Part shown: piece by piece, positions 35,640 through 47,501 of the stretch
Layout: every line of letters begins with the position of its first letter
Position numbering within the stretch: position 1 is the stretch's first letter
DNA from: Petaurus breviceps papuanus
Taxonomy: Eukaryota; Chordata; Mammalia; Diprotodontia; Petauridae
NCBI GenBank assembly: GCA_028583685.1
Contig: JAMXIF010000003.1
Coordinates: 78,308,558 to 78,372,557 of the forward strand
DNA: 64,000 bases
Direction: 5' to 3'
Notes under the pieces: generated by a model
The model's database searches: none
The model's input: the letters and a program-made list of their open reading frames with translations, nothing else
Told to the model about the DNA's origin: nothing
Translations under genes and position numbers: made by a program

Positions 35640-35880
35640 CCCAATCTAATGTGGTCTTAAGTTGTCAGTCAATAAACATTTATCAAGTTCCTACTATGTA
35701 CTAGGAACTGTGCTAAGTGCCAGGGATACAAATATGAAAAAGAAAGATAATTCCTGCCCTCAAGGAACTTACAATGTAATGGGACAAGACAACACACCAA
35801 AGGAGACTGAAAAGCAGGAAGTAAGGGGAAAAGAAGGTATCTGAGGCTGGTACATGATGGAAAAGATCAACAGAATGAAG
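35640..35880 (-). repeat. L2 3' end
   Basis: It contains AACATTTATCAAGTTCCTACTATG, GTGCTAAGTGCCAGGG and CCCTCAAGGAACTTACAATG. Confidence 0.78.
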
Positions 35881-36099
35881 CTGAATGGAAATGAAAGCTT
35901 GTATTAAGGAGGGAGAGACAGCACAAAGGAACTATATTCTGGCATTGGTAGGATCCCTGCTGAACTATTTTGTTTTGGGTGTCAATATTTTAGGAATAAT
36001 ATTGTCAGTTTTGTAGTGCATTCAGAGAAGAACAACTAAGAATGTGAGGGACCTGGAGACCACACCATATTAAACTGGATGAAGGAGCTAGTGATTTTT

Positions 36100-36950
36100 A
36101 GTCTTGTCATATTAAATCTAGATGTTATCCTCAATTCTCTACTCCTTTAATCCAGTCTCTAATAAGGATGTGGCCCTTCTTTATGCCCAAATCAGCTCTG
36201 ACTTGTACTTCTGATCTCACCCCTTTCTACTTTCTTTCACAGACTGCTTGTATAATTATTTTCTACTCTTTATAATCTTCAATAACTTTATTTACTAGCT
36301 CCTTTCTTCTTGTCCACAAAAAAAGCTCATTTGTCCCTACCATCTCCTCAAGCAATGGTCTAATCTCTTTCCTACTTTTTACAGACAAATTCCAGGGGTG
36401 GGGTGTGTGTGTGGGGGAGAGAACTGCCAACATTTGTTGCTATCATTTCTGCTCTTACAACCTCTTGCAGAATAGCTTTCAATATCATGGAGGAACTGAA
36501 ACTACTCTCTTCCAAGTTCTACCAATGATCTGTTTTGTTTTTGTTTTTGCTGTTGCCAAATCCAATGGACTTTTTTAAAGCTTTATCCTTCTGGATCTCT
36601 ATGCAGTATTTGACATTCTTAACCATCATCTCCTACTAGATATTTACTCCTTTCTGTCTTCTATCTGTTTATTCTCTTCTCAGTTTCATTTGCTAGATCA
36701 TTATCCCAGCCCAGTTTCTTATATTGTGGATGTACCCCAATGTCCCTGTCCTTGTCCCTTTTATCTTCTTCCTCTACCATTTCTCTTGGTGACATTATCA
36801 ACTTTTATAGTTTAAATTATGATCTTTATGCAGATATCTATATATCTAGTCCTAGTTCAACTTCTGAGATTCTATCCCATATAGTTGTAAGATTGGGGCT
36901 GCATTGGTTATCCTGTCCTCTTAGAATAATTATCTTTGCTAGATAAGAAT
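36100..36950 (+). repeat. L2 ORF2 remnant (reverse transcriptase end)
   Basis: The plus-strand frame near 36780-36900 reads SLGDII...NYDLYADIYISSPSSTSE, matching the L2 pattern with the YADD region decayed. The copy is old and its frame is broken many times. Confidence 0.7.
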
Positions 36951-38051
36951 ACTTTTTTAAGACTTTTTCAGCTATAAAGAATTAATATAAAAAAGAAGAA
37001 ACTTAGGACTAGAGAAACTCTGAGGGTCTGGAAGAAGAGAAGATGGTCTAAGTGTGATGTTCTAGCATACCTCTTAGGAGGTAGGGACTGAGCTATAATA
37101 GGGAAAGGAGACATTGAGGCAGATCATTGGTCCTATATTTCAGAAATGATCTCAGCCAAGTCCAGCTGAGGAAAAGGCTCAGAAAGTGAGAGTAGTCTCT
37201 GCTGCTTGTAAGATGCTGAGACCTGCCAAGTACTAGCTCATAGAAAATAAAGAAAACTGATTGCTGAGAAAAGAACAGACCATGCAATTGCTCCCCTGCT
37301 GAGTTGACTTGAACAAGCTGATTTTGCATCTGTTGCTAGGAACTGAAATGATTGGAGGAAAGTGTTGCTTCCTGGAAGCTGACTAGAGAAAAAACATTGC
37401 TGTTGAGAGCTGACTGGAGGAAAAGAATACTCTGATATATAATAAGAAAGACCTATCTACTTTGCCCTTTACTGCTACCTATGGCTTGAGAGGGGAAAAT
37501 CCCTCAGTCCCCAGACAAGAAGGAAGACTTAAATGGCTCTGAAGATCTCAGTCTTAGGGAACTGCTTTCTCTAAAAGAATATACCACTGCCTTAGAACAT
37601 GGCCAATGAGCAGTTTGAATAGAACATCCAGCAGAGAAGTACCTTCATCCTACTATCTATTAGTTAGAAAGACTGTTCTTTAGGAAGAACATCAAGGCCT
37701 GCAATCTAGAATTATGAGTTGCCCCAGGCACATTGGTTTCTCTACTCATGCACTATTCTATTAGGTTTCTGTAAGTTTAGTCTCACTTTTCTCCACTGAT
37801 GTCATATATATACATTGGTGGTAAAAATGTGATCCAAGTTCATGGGTGGGGCATTATGTTCTATTATTGCATTATTTGTAGTAAATGGTTCATGATTAAG
37901 ATTTAATGGTGTCATCTTGGCTGTTTTGTTTAAATGGGAATCACAGTGGTCGGGGCATAATAGCGACAGTCTATTATATACATAATATACAGTAGATATA
38001 TTGCTCGTTCACACCACTGTTAGCCCCTAGAATCCAGAGATGAGTTGTGGT

Positions 38052-38240
38052 GGCATTGTTGTTGGTATTCAGTCATTTCAGTTGTGTCTGACTCTCTATG
38101 AACCCATTTTGGGGGTTTTCTTGGCAAAGTTACTGGAGTGGTTTGCCATTTCCTTCTCCAGTTAATTTTATAGATGAAGAACTGAGGCAAATGGAGTTAA
38201 GTGATTTGCCCAGGGTCACATAATCATTGGAACTCAATCT
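38052..38240 (-). mobile_element. CORE-SINE with RTE/BovB-like tail, truncated
   Basis: It contains GTTGTTGGTATTCAGTC, TTTTCTTGGCAAAGTTACTGG and TTTCCTTCTCCAGTTAATTTT, then part of the core; the tRNA-like end is lost. Confidence 0.75.
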
Positions 38241-39859
38241 GACAGCATGGATCCAGACTGGGTAAGTGAGCCAACCCAATCACCCAATTGGGGTTGACAG
38301 TGGTCCATAACTTATGACTTTGCCATACCATTGCTTAATGTAAAGAAAAATTTTTTAATTAGAATGGTTTAGAAGTGGATTAGGCTGTTCTACAAGATAA
38401 CCAGTTCTCCAATATGGGAAGTTTTTTTTGCTGAGGCTTGATGCCTGCTTGTTGGGAATTTTGTAGTTTGGTTTCCTGTCCAGTATAGATTGACTTCTGA
38501 AGGACCCTTTCAATTCTGAGTTTCTGTGATTCTGCCATTCATGATATTGGTGTAGGATAATGTGAAATCCAGGATCCTTAAGAATGTGAAATTACCATAT
38601 AGTAAAATTAAGAGCAACTACTTAGTGAAAATATAGAGAAATTAAAAAAAAACTACATAGCTAATATTATTAAGGAAAAAGTGGCAGCTCATGGGAATCA
38701 GAGTATAAGTAAGAGTAATTTCTAGCATTGTATAAATAGGACAAAAATTCATTGATTTCTAGAAAAATTACCTGCTGACTGCTCAAATCCATTTTGTTCT
38801 TATTCAGAATATTAAGGTTTTTTTTTTCCCTAAAACATTTACAAAACTGGTTGACAAAAAAATTGCCATTGGTCATAGGTAATTAAATAACAAGACATTT
38901 AAGAGAGCCTTTTGATAGCCGAAAATTCATTGAAAAGGGCTGGGATAAAAGTAGTCCCTTAGACTGAAAAATAGAGAAAACATTTTACAAAGTTAGTGGT
39001 CCAGAAGGGGCAAACTAATTTCAAAATGGTTTTTATGTCACAGACAACATGATGCAAGGATGAAAATTCCAAAAAAGATATACAGAAACTAGAGATGCAT
39101 GAAATTAATGAAAACACGATTCAGCTTCAAAAATGCAAATGCATGCAGCTGGAGGAAAACAATTAGAAAAACACATTGTTGGTGTTTGGAGAAATCAGGA
39201 ATTCAGTGTTGCTGAAGAAGATCTAGTCTAGTGATAGGAAAACTGTTAGATCAGGTAAAGAAAAACAGAAGGATGCTTGAGGCAGAGCTCAAAGCCAGTT
39301 GGGCTCTGTGCAGTTTGAGAATTGTTACCTGCATCAATGGTTGACAGGGAACAACATTTCCATTTTTATAGAAACACAATTTGTAGAAACTACTATCCAT
39401 TGCTTTGATCTCTATACCCAGACATTATGTAACGCACCTTCAAAGCCAGCATCAATAGTCCACAAATTTTCCCCCAGGCTAAGTTTTTTAGTTCCCTAGG
39501 CAGAGACTGTTTTATCTGTGTGGTTTGTTCTTTTTTTCTCTTTTTTTAAAATTTTATGTATCATGTATTCGGAAAGCAAAATAGAAAAATGTCTTTTTTT
39601 CCTCATATAATTCAGGATCAGAAAAAAGAAGTGATAATTAGTTCAGTGCTATCTGTTGGGATATGGAAGACAATTCTCCTTTTGAATTGGCAATAGATAA
39701 AATAGCTGGAATGTAGAAGAAACTATTATCTATTTTGTCTCTTTGAAAGAACATGAGCAGAATGGAGGATTCTAAGGTTAGCCTTGGGGTTCCTTGTACT
39801 GGAATGAGGGTGGTTCATAGAAAAATGATTATAATTCCAAAGGAATCAGAAAATCTTAT

Positions 39860-39930
39860 TAATATATCGGATAAACATTTATTCCTTTATGCTAGCTACT
39901 GTGCTAGGCACTGGAGATACATCTCCCTGC
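39860..39930 (-). repeat. L2 3'-end scrap
   Basis: ATAAACATTTATTCCTTTATGC followed by TGTGCTAGGCACTGGAGATAC. Confidence 0.5.
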
Positions 39931-39989
39931 CCAATAACATCACCAGTACTCATATATTAAAGTAAGTGAAGGATAATAACTACATCACA

Positions 39990-40560
39990 ATTTAAAATAA
40001 ACTTGGGTCTTTCTTCCCCTGTGACCTTCTAACCCAGAAATATGTTTCTGCCCCTATGATTCCCTCCTTACGTTGGTGCATTCCTCTTAGAACTTCCATT
40101 TTGAGGAAGGGCCCAGGCTAGTCATCCTTTATTCTTTTCCTGATTCTGCTTCTGATTCTTTTTTTAATTAAAAAAAATTTTTTTTTTTTTTGCTTTTTGG
40201 AAGGCAGTTAGGGTTGTGACTTGCTCAAGGTCACACAGCTGGTTTTTGTGTTAAGTGTCTGGGGTCCGATTTGAACTCAGGACCTCCTGACTCCAGTGCC
40301 AGTGCTCTATTCACTGCGCCACCTAGCTGCCCCCCTGATTCTTTTCAGTTTGCTACCATGTCCCCACATGGGCACTTTTCTCTTTCCTTTCCCCTCCTCT
40401 ACTGCTTTTCAGCTCCTTTTTATGTGTTGTTTTTTCCCATTAGAATGCAAGCTCCTTGAGGGCAGAGGCTGTCTTTCTTTTCACTTGTATTTATATCATC
40501 ACTTAACACTGTGCCTGACATGTAGGAAGCACTTAATAAATTTTTGTTGACTTGAACAAT
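39990..40560 (+). repeat. LINE fragment with L2-like tail, split by a SINE
   Basis: The best-preserved of three related copies (also 300-660 and 5280-5800). Its tail reads CAAGCTCCTTGAGGGCAGAGG...AGCACTTAATAAATTTTTGTTGAC. Confidence 0.65.
40168..40335 (-). mobile_element. Marsupial CORE-SINE
   Basis: Reverse copy: T run, GGAAGGCAGTTAGGG, AGGTCACACAGCTGG and a GCGCCACCTAGCTGCCCCC end. Confidence 0.82.
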
Positions 40561-41189
40561 GTACTCAGTATCTGTCAGGGAGACTAGAAACAAGTCTGTC
40601 CAACAGAAACCTGGTAGAAAAACACATAAATGAGGAAAATTCATGTTTTTAGGGTACTTCATGAAGCAGGACTGAAGGTCTTGATGTTTTGGCTCCATTT
40701 AGGAATATAAAACAGTTTCTCACAACAACACTTAAAAAAGGCTTTGAAAAGTGTTATACTCTTAATTCAGATAGCGGTTCCTGTTAACCAAAAACATTGC
40801 AAAACTCATCAGAGTCACTCTCCCTGGGTAATGTAGACAAGCCCAGACAGCTATTCACTCTTGGAAGCCGTGTCAACTAATCAGCCAATACTAGCACTCT
40901 CTGGTTCTCCCTATGAAACCAGAGGGCTCAGCAGAGAGCAAAATATAGTTCCGAAAGGTTTCACCTCTTTCAAATTCCATTGACAATGAAGGACAATAGC
41001 GGACTCTGAAGCTCCCATCCAAGACACTCCAGTTTTCCATAACTGAAGCCTCTTCCAGCTTCCCTCTTTTTCATTTCTGCCTGTCTTTTTATCCCTTGAA
41101 ATGTCTTCAGTCCTAATTCTCAATTGCTCCACTGTCTTCAGTGGTTTAAATGAGAACCTGTTGGTACTGAGTGACAATAAGACATGTCC

Positions 41190-41430
41190 TTGCTTTCAAG
41201 GAGCTTACAATCTCATGAGGGAAGACAACACACAAAAGGCAGCTGAAAAGAGGGGGCCACTTGGGGGTACCTGGCATTAGGGCATGATACTCCATGGAGT
41301 CTAAACCAAGCAGAGCTGCTGATGTAAAATGGAAAGTTAGCTGAAAAGTTAAAATCCTAGTCCTCTATAAGAGAAAGCTTTGGGAGGAGTTTAGTGTTCC
41401 ACCCTCTAGCCCTTCAATCACAGGGGAGAT
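41190..41430 (-). repeat. L2 3'-end variant
   Basis: TTCAAGGAGCTTACAATCTC then GGGAAGACAACACACAAAAGG. Its following block resembles 6580-6770 (GCAGAGCTGCTGATG). Confidence 0.5.
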
Positions 41431-41439
41431 GAGGTTGAG

Positions 41440-42400
41440 GGAATTGAATTTTTTTCTGTTTCCCAACTCTGACCCTCCTACACACACCCTAATCATTCAG
41501 TTCCTCAATCTGATTATTTTTCCTCTACCCTATACAGAAAGATGATCATCCCCTTGCTTTTGTCATCACCTACAAATACACCGCCTCCATGTTCAAGAAC
41601 TCTCAGATCTCCTTATCTGACCATAATCTACTGACTTTTCAACTCTCACTCTGCCTTTTCTTAACAAGCCCTACTCTTTGTCCACACCATGACTTCGAAT
41701 CTCTTGAGTCCTTAGTTCTTTCCCAGGCCATCAGCTACACAATAGCTACTCTCTCTTCCTTTCCCCATCTTGACCTTTTAGTAATTGAGTTCAGCTATAC
41801 ACTATCTTCTTCTCTTGACTCCCTGGTCCTTTTATCATATTGTTGATTATGCCTTTGGATCACTCCTACTATTCATACACATAGTTATATATGCTCCTTC
41901 ACACATGCTGCTAAATGAAGGTGGAGAAAATCATGCAATCATGCTGATGGTTCCACCAACAAATTTATATTACATAACCTCAACTGGGCCTTCACTGCTG
42001 CTAGGCAATCCTTCTATACCTCCTTTATCAACTCACTACCCCACTCTCCACAGCAGCTCTTCCAAACCTTTTCATTCCTCTTCAAACCTTGATTAATTCT
42101 CCCCTCCACACACACAACTGAGAACATTGCCTCATTTTTGACAGAAAAAATTGGGGCCATTCATGGTGAGTTTCCTCTTCTTTTCTCTTCCCAATCTCGT
42201 ATTAGTCAGATGTCTTCTGCTACTATCTCCTCCTTCTCCCTGGTCTCATAGGAAAAGGTGGCTTTACTCTTTACCAATGCAAACTGCTCTGTCTGCACAA
42301 GTAATCTCATTCCATCTTCTCTTCTCCAACAGATCGGCCCCTCTATCATTCCCACTCTACCTGAATATTTGAACTGGCTCTTGAGAGGTGGGTAGCAGTT
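41440..42400 (+). repeat. L2-clade coding remnant
   Basis: A C/T-rich old LINE body (AGATGATCATCCCCTTGC, CTGACCATAATCTACTGAC, TTTTCAACTCTCACTCTGCC) consistent with L2 ORF2 upstream of the RT core. The exact clade is uncertain. Confidence 0.5.
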
Positions 42401-42629
42401 TAATATTCCAGTGACCTGATTGATGCTTCTACTTATTCTCTTTCTTCTGGATGAAAATAATAGTTTTGCTCTAAACTGTGCTCTATACAGTTGATTACTT
42501 AACTGCATAAAGACAGCTTCTGAAATGGCTTCCATATTGGTAAGCAATTGTCTCACATTCACTTAAGATTCAGTCAATTTAATTTCATTTGGTGATATTC
42601 CAATAATCAGTATATACCAACTGTTTTCT

Positions 42630-42780
42630 TTTTCTTTAAAGCAATTGGGGTTAAGTAACTTGCTCAAGGTTACACAGCCAGTTATTTTGTGTGGGTGCCA
42701 AGTATCTGAGGCTGGAACCAATCCTGGGTCTCCCGACACTGGGGCCAGTGCTCTTACTCACTGCGCCACCTGGCTGCCCC
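42630..42780 (-). mobile_element. tRNA-derived SINE, third subtype monomer
   Basis: It has the GTTATTTTGTGTGGGTGCC block and a GCGCCACCTGGCTGCCCC end. Flanks AACTGTTTTCTT and AACAGCTCTTTTCTT suggest a decayed duplication. Confidence 0.82.
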
Positions 42781-42894
42781 TAACAGCTCTTTTCTTGAAG
42801 AAAGTATTCACAATATATAAGAGCAGGTCTTCTGAGTAATCTGTAAGCCTGTAATTGCCTTTATTTCTTGATCATGAACCATTTTTTATTATAG

Positions 42895-42955
42895 TCATAT
42901 ATATATATATATACACATCTATGTATGTGTATATACATACACATACATATAGTCA
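42895..42955. repeat. AT/AC-rich microsatellite
   Basis: A (TA)n tract followed by imperfect CATATA/TACATA units. Confidence 0.75.
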
Positions 42956-43057
42956 TTTCTATTATAGTCAGTCTTCCCATATCGAGTTTTGACTGAAGTT
43001 ATTGATTACAAAAGTAAATGTTGATATACTTTGGAAAATACTCTTAAATTACCTATT

Positions 43058-43318
43058 TGTTGTTGTTGGGACATTTTCGGTTACATATGAGTTTTTGCGA
43101 CTTTATATGGGGTTTTCTTGCTGGATTAATGCTGGACTAATGCTGGATTAGTTGGCCATTTCCTTCTCCAGTTCATTTTATAGATGAGAAAACTAAGGCA
43201 AGAAGGATTAAATAACTTGTCATATAGCTAGTAAGTTTCTGAAGCCAGATTTGAACCTAGGGAGATAAGTCTTCCTGACTCCAGGCCCCCTCCTCTATCC
43301 ACTGCGCTGCCTAGGTGC
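43058..43318 (-). mobile_element. CORE-SINE with RTE/BovB-like tail
   Basis: It contains GTTGTTGTTGGGACATTTTCGG, a small tandem TGCTGGATTAATGCTGGAC duplication, TTTCCTTCTCCAGTTC and a GCGCTGCCTAGGTGC end, directly abutting the LTR at 43320. Confidence 0.75.
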
Positions 43319-43319
43319 A

Positions 43320-43740
43320 TGTACTGGAAATGGGAATTTGAAGATCTTCCCTGCCCCTTAATAGGCCAAATGTGATCACATAGAGCTTTTGGTGGAAGGG
43401 GCTTGCTGGAAGGGTGGAGCAGACCTGAGAGGAAACTGGGAATCAGAGCAGTTAGCACGGTGGAAGAGAAAGGAGGCAGGCAAGGAGACAACTAGGCTTG
43501 TGAGTGCTGTTTGTGAGAAGGCTTTGGGATGATGTTGCTCTTTGCACTGTTATTGTGTATAGCTTTCTTTGTTGCTATGATGAATTTGGTTTTCTGGTGT
43601 TGGGATTTGGCTTTCTGGTGTCTGAATAAATGTTTTGCTTCTGTCTTATATATGGAGAGTCTGTTTTATTTTGCGATTCAAAATTATGTCAGCATATTCA
43701 TAGTTGCCATTGGTGCTATGAATATTGCCTTGGCAATACA
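43320..43740 (+). mobile_element. Solo LTR, superfamily A (short form)
   Basis: It runs from TGTACTGGAAATGGG through GAAGATCTTCCCTGCCCC to ...TTGGCAATACA, 421 bp. It aligns along its length with 34772-35311 but lacks the (GGC)n block. The flanks GTGCA and CTGCC match at only three of five bases. It lies antisense to CPA6. Confidence 0.8.
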
Positions 43741-43750
43741 CTGCCTCTAA
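43529..43750 (+). other. 73-codon hydrophobic open frame in LTR 43320
   Basis: It is the same length as the frame in LTR 34772 and crosses the LTR edge (...ATACA) in the same phase. It begins MMLLFALLLC, then carries the shared FW-x-WD-x2-FW-x-LNK pattern and an NY-x-SIF segment; both ends are strongly hydrophobic. By hand alignment of 54 codons, about 25 third positions differ against about 17 each for first and second. Confidence 0.35.
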
Positions 43751-43794
43751 TTAATCTATAGAGTTTATTAATCTTTTATAACAGATTTTGGCAT

Positions 43795-44110
43795 AAAATC
43801 AATAAATAAGCAGCTATTAAGGGCCCACTAAGTGCCAGGTGCTATGCCAAGTACTGGAGATACGAAGACAAAGAATGAAATAGTCCTTGACCTTAAGGAA
43901 TTTATGTTCTATGTGGAGAAAACAATACATAATACCTAAGTATATACAAAAAGTAAAATAAATGCAAGATAATTTTGGTGAGAAGGTAGGTAGTTCTTGA
44001 ACTGAGCTTTGAAGTAACTAGGGATTCTAAAAGGAAGAGGTGAGGAAAGAATGCATTCTAGAAATGGGGACCAACCAGTGCACAGGTATCGAAATGAAAG
44101 ATAGGAGCAT
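43795..44110 (-). repeat. L2 3' end
   Basis: It contains TAAGGGCCCACTAAGTGCC, GGTGCTATGCCAAGTACTGG and CTTAAGGAATTTATGTTC, then the upstream L2 block. Confidence 0.75.
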
Positions 44111-44154
44111 CACCTATGAGGCATTAGAGAAGGCTTCACTCAGGAGCTCTCCTA

Positions 44155-44265
44155 CAATGTGAGGACCTTGAGGGAAGGAAGCTTCCCATTTGTATTGTAT
44201 CCCTAACACTTGACTCAGTGCCTGGAACAAAGTAGATGCTGGATAAATGTTTGTAAATGATTGAT
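44155..44265 (+). repeat. L2 3' end
   Basis: GACCTTGAGGGAAGGAAGC...TCAGTGCCTGGAACAAAGTAG and GATAAATGTTTG. Confidence 0.65.
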
Positions 44266-44974
44266 TTTAAACAAAATACTTTCTTTTTCTAGCTCACAGC
44301 CAATTAGAAGGAAGAGATTAGGAACAAAGAAAGGACTACCAAAGGTAGCAGACCAAGAAGTAAGGGATGAGAAAGAAATGCTAAGAAAAACAGACACAGA
44401 AGTTATAAAAGCACAGCAATCTGGGACCATTTATTAGAGTGGAAAATAGACTCTCTGGACATCACTAACTCCAGAAGTGGTGTGGCATATTATATTATAG
44501 AATAGTATAATTATTGAAATTCATAATGTGAACCCTGAGTTATCAAGAAAAAGTTGAATTCAAAATAGTCTTTCAGAAATCCTGACACGTGTAATAACCA
44601 TAAATCTAGGTAAGATTAGCCTCCCCTGCAAAGGAAAACATTTGGTGTCAATAGTAGACTCCTCACCATCTGGTAAGCCCCACTATTCTGGTATAGTATA
44701 CTATACAATATTATTGAGAGTACTACACTGAAGTAGTCTAATAAGGGAAAGCATTTAGCATCATTAGGGAATTGCTCCCCTAATTCCTTTTTTCTTGGAA
44801 TTTGTTTAAACCATATATCTATGCACATTTTTTAAAAAATAAGCAATGTGTTTTTCTTTTCTTTTTTCATAAGGAGTGGAAGGAAGAGTGAATAGATTGC
44901 TGGTAAAAAAATAGAGATGTAGGGAAGTGCTACAGATATGGAATGCTACATGGATTTTCAGATGAGGTCTCTAT

Positions 44975-46445
44975 ATTATTTATTTTACTTAATTGTTTTA
45001 TTTTATTTATTTTTTAAAATTTATTTTTAGTTTTCAACATTCATTTCCACAAGATTTTGAGTTACAAATTTTCTCCCTGTCTTTCCCCTACCTCCCACCT
45101 CAAGAGAGCGATCCTACTGAGTATGCTTTCCACCAATTTGCTCTCTCTTATATCCTCCCCCATTCCCCCCACTCAACTTTCTTGTTGGACAAGATGTATT
45201 TCTATACCCCAATATTGGTGTATCTTATTTCCCAGTTGTGCGTATAAAACATTTTTTTTTACATTTGTTTTTAAAACGTTGATTTCCAGATTCTTCCCCT
45301 TCTTCCCTCCTCACCAACCCTCACTGGGTAGATAAGCAATTCAATAGAGTTTGTACATGTGTGGTTACACAAAATGTTTCCATAGTATTTATAAGATGAA
45401 AGACTAACTATATTTCCCTCCATCCTATCCCACCCGCTACTTATTCTATTTTCTACTTTGACCCTGTCCCTTTTCAAATGTATATGCTTCTAACTACCCT
45501 TTCCCCAAATCTGCTCTCCCTTCTATCATACCCCCTCTTATCCCCTCCTCCCTACTTTCCTGTAGGATAAGACACCCAAATGAGGGTGTATGTTATTCCT
45601 TCCATAAGCAAAATTCAATGAGAGTAAAGTTGACCCATTCCCTTTCACCTCCCTCCTCTTCCTTTCCATTATAACAGTTTTCTCTTGCCTCTTTTACATG
45701 AGATGATTTACCCTATTTTATCTCTCCTTTTCTCCTCTCACTTCTTCATTTTATTTTTTAGATATTATCCCTTCCTATTCAACTGATCCTGTGCCCTCTG
45801 TCTATGTATACATACACACACACTCACATATGCATTTATACACACATACACCCTCCTTTATAAACATCTATATGTATGTATACATATATATTCCCTTCAA
45901 CTATCCTCATACTGAGAAAAGTCTCACGATTGTTTTTCCATGTAGGAATGTAAATAGTTAAAGTTTAATAAGTTCCTCATGGTTTCTTTTTTCCTGTTTA
46001 CCTTCTCATGCTTCTTGTATTTGAAAGTCAAATTTTCTGTTCAGCTCTGGTTTTTTCATCAAGAATGCTTAAAAGTCCTCTATTTCATTGAATAATCATA
46101 TTTCCCCCTGAAGCATTATACTCAGTTTTGCTGGGTAGGTGATTCTTGGTTTTAATCCTAGCTCCTTTGAACTCTGGAATATCATATTCCAAGCCCTTTG
46201 ATCCCTTAGTGTAGAAGTTGCTAGATCTTGTTTTATACTGATTACATTTCCACGATACTCAAATTGTTTCTTTCTGGCAGCTTGTAATATTTTCTCCTTA
46301 ACTTGAGAGCTCTGGAATTTGGCTATGATATTCCTAGGAGTTTTCTTTTGGGGATCTTTTTCAAGAGGCAATTGGTGAATTCTTTCAATTTCTATTTTGC
46401 CCTCTAGTTCTAGAATATCAGGGCAATTTTCCTTGAGAATTTCTT
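44975..46445 (-). mobile_element. HAL1 copy 2, 3' part (host of the nested insertion)
   Basis: It comprises a polypyrimidine 3' UTR (plus strand) and the ORF1 C-terminal domain at about 46096-46400, whose minus-strand frame reads TPRNIIAKF, ...DQRAWNMIFQ and ITYPAKLSIM. It continues at 49283 after the younger insertion. There is no ORF2 between ORF1 and the 3' end. Confidence 0.85.
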
Positions 46446-47501
46446 TTTTTTTTTTAATGCTTTATTAACTTCTGATTTACATCATTCGTTTCCACCAGAT
46501 TTTGAGTTACAAATTTTCTCCCCGTTTTTCCCCCGCCCATCCCCCCAAAACAGCAGTCCCACAGGATATCCCCACCTCCAATCTGCTCTCTCCCATATTT
46601 TCTCCCATACCCGTTTCGACTTTTCCAGTGGATCTCTATGCCTCAGTGCCTGTACATCCCATTTCTTAATTACATGTAAGATGGTATTAATAATAGTATA
46701 TATATGTATATATATATATATATGCACACACACACACACATATATTTGAATACTTGATTTTAAAACTTTCAATCCCAGATTCATTCCCTTCCCCCCCTGC
46801 CACCCATCCCCACTGGGGAGACAAGCAGTTCAGTATAGGTTGTACATGTGCAGCTAATGCAAAACAATAACATAGTAGATATATTTGTAAAAGACTGACT
46901 ACATTTCCCTCCCACCTGTTCTATTCTCTACTTTGATCCTGTCCCTTTTCAAAAGTGGGTGCTTCCAACTTCCCTCCCCCCCAGCCTGCTCTCCCTTCCA
47001 TCATCCCCCCTCTCATCCCCTTCCCCCCCATTCTCCTGGAGGGTGAGATCCCCTATTTAGTGTGTATTTCCCTTCCTCCTCAATCCAGATTCAATAGGAA
47101 TAAGGTTGACCCAATCCCTTCTGCCCTCCTATTCTTTCCCTCTACTGCAACCATTTCCCCTGCCTCTTCTGTATGAGATAGTTTGCCCCAATCTGTCTCT
47201 CCCCATCTCCTCTCATTATACTCCTCTCACCTCTCAATTTCACCTTTTAAGTATCATCCCTTCCTGTTAAATTGGTCCCGTGCCCTCTATCTATGTATAC
47301 CTATAAACGTATATACACACATTCACATATGTATTCATATGCCCGCATACCCTCATATAAAGACATATATATATATATATATTTCTAATCCCTTCAACTA
47401 CTGAGAAAAGTTTCATGTTACAATTATTGTTTTTCCATGTAGGAATGTTAATAGTTCAACTTTGATAAGTTCCTTATGATTTCTTTTCCTTGTTTACCTT
47501 C

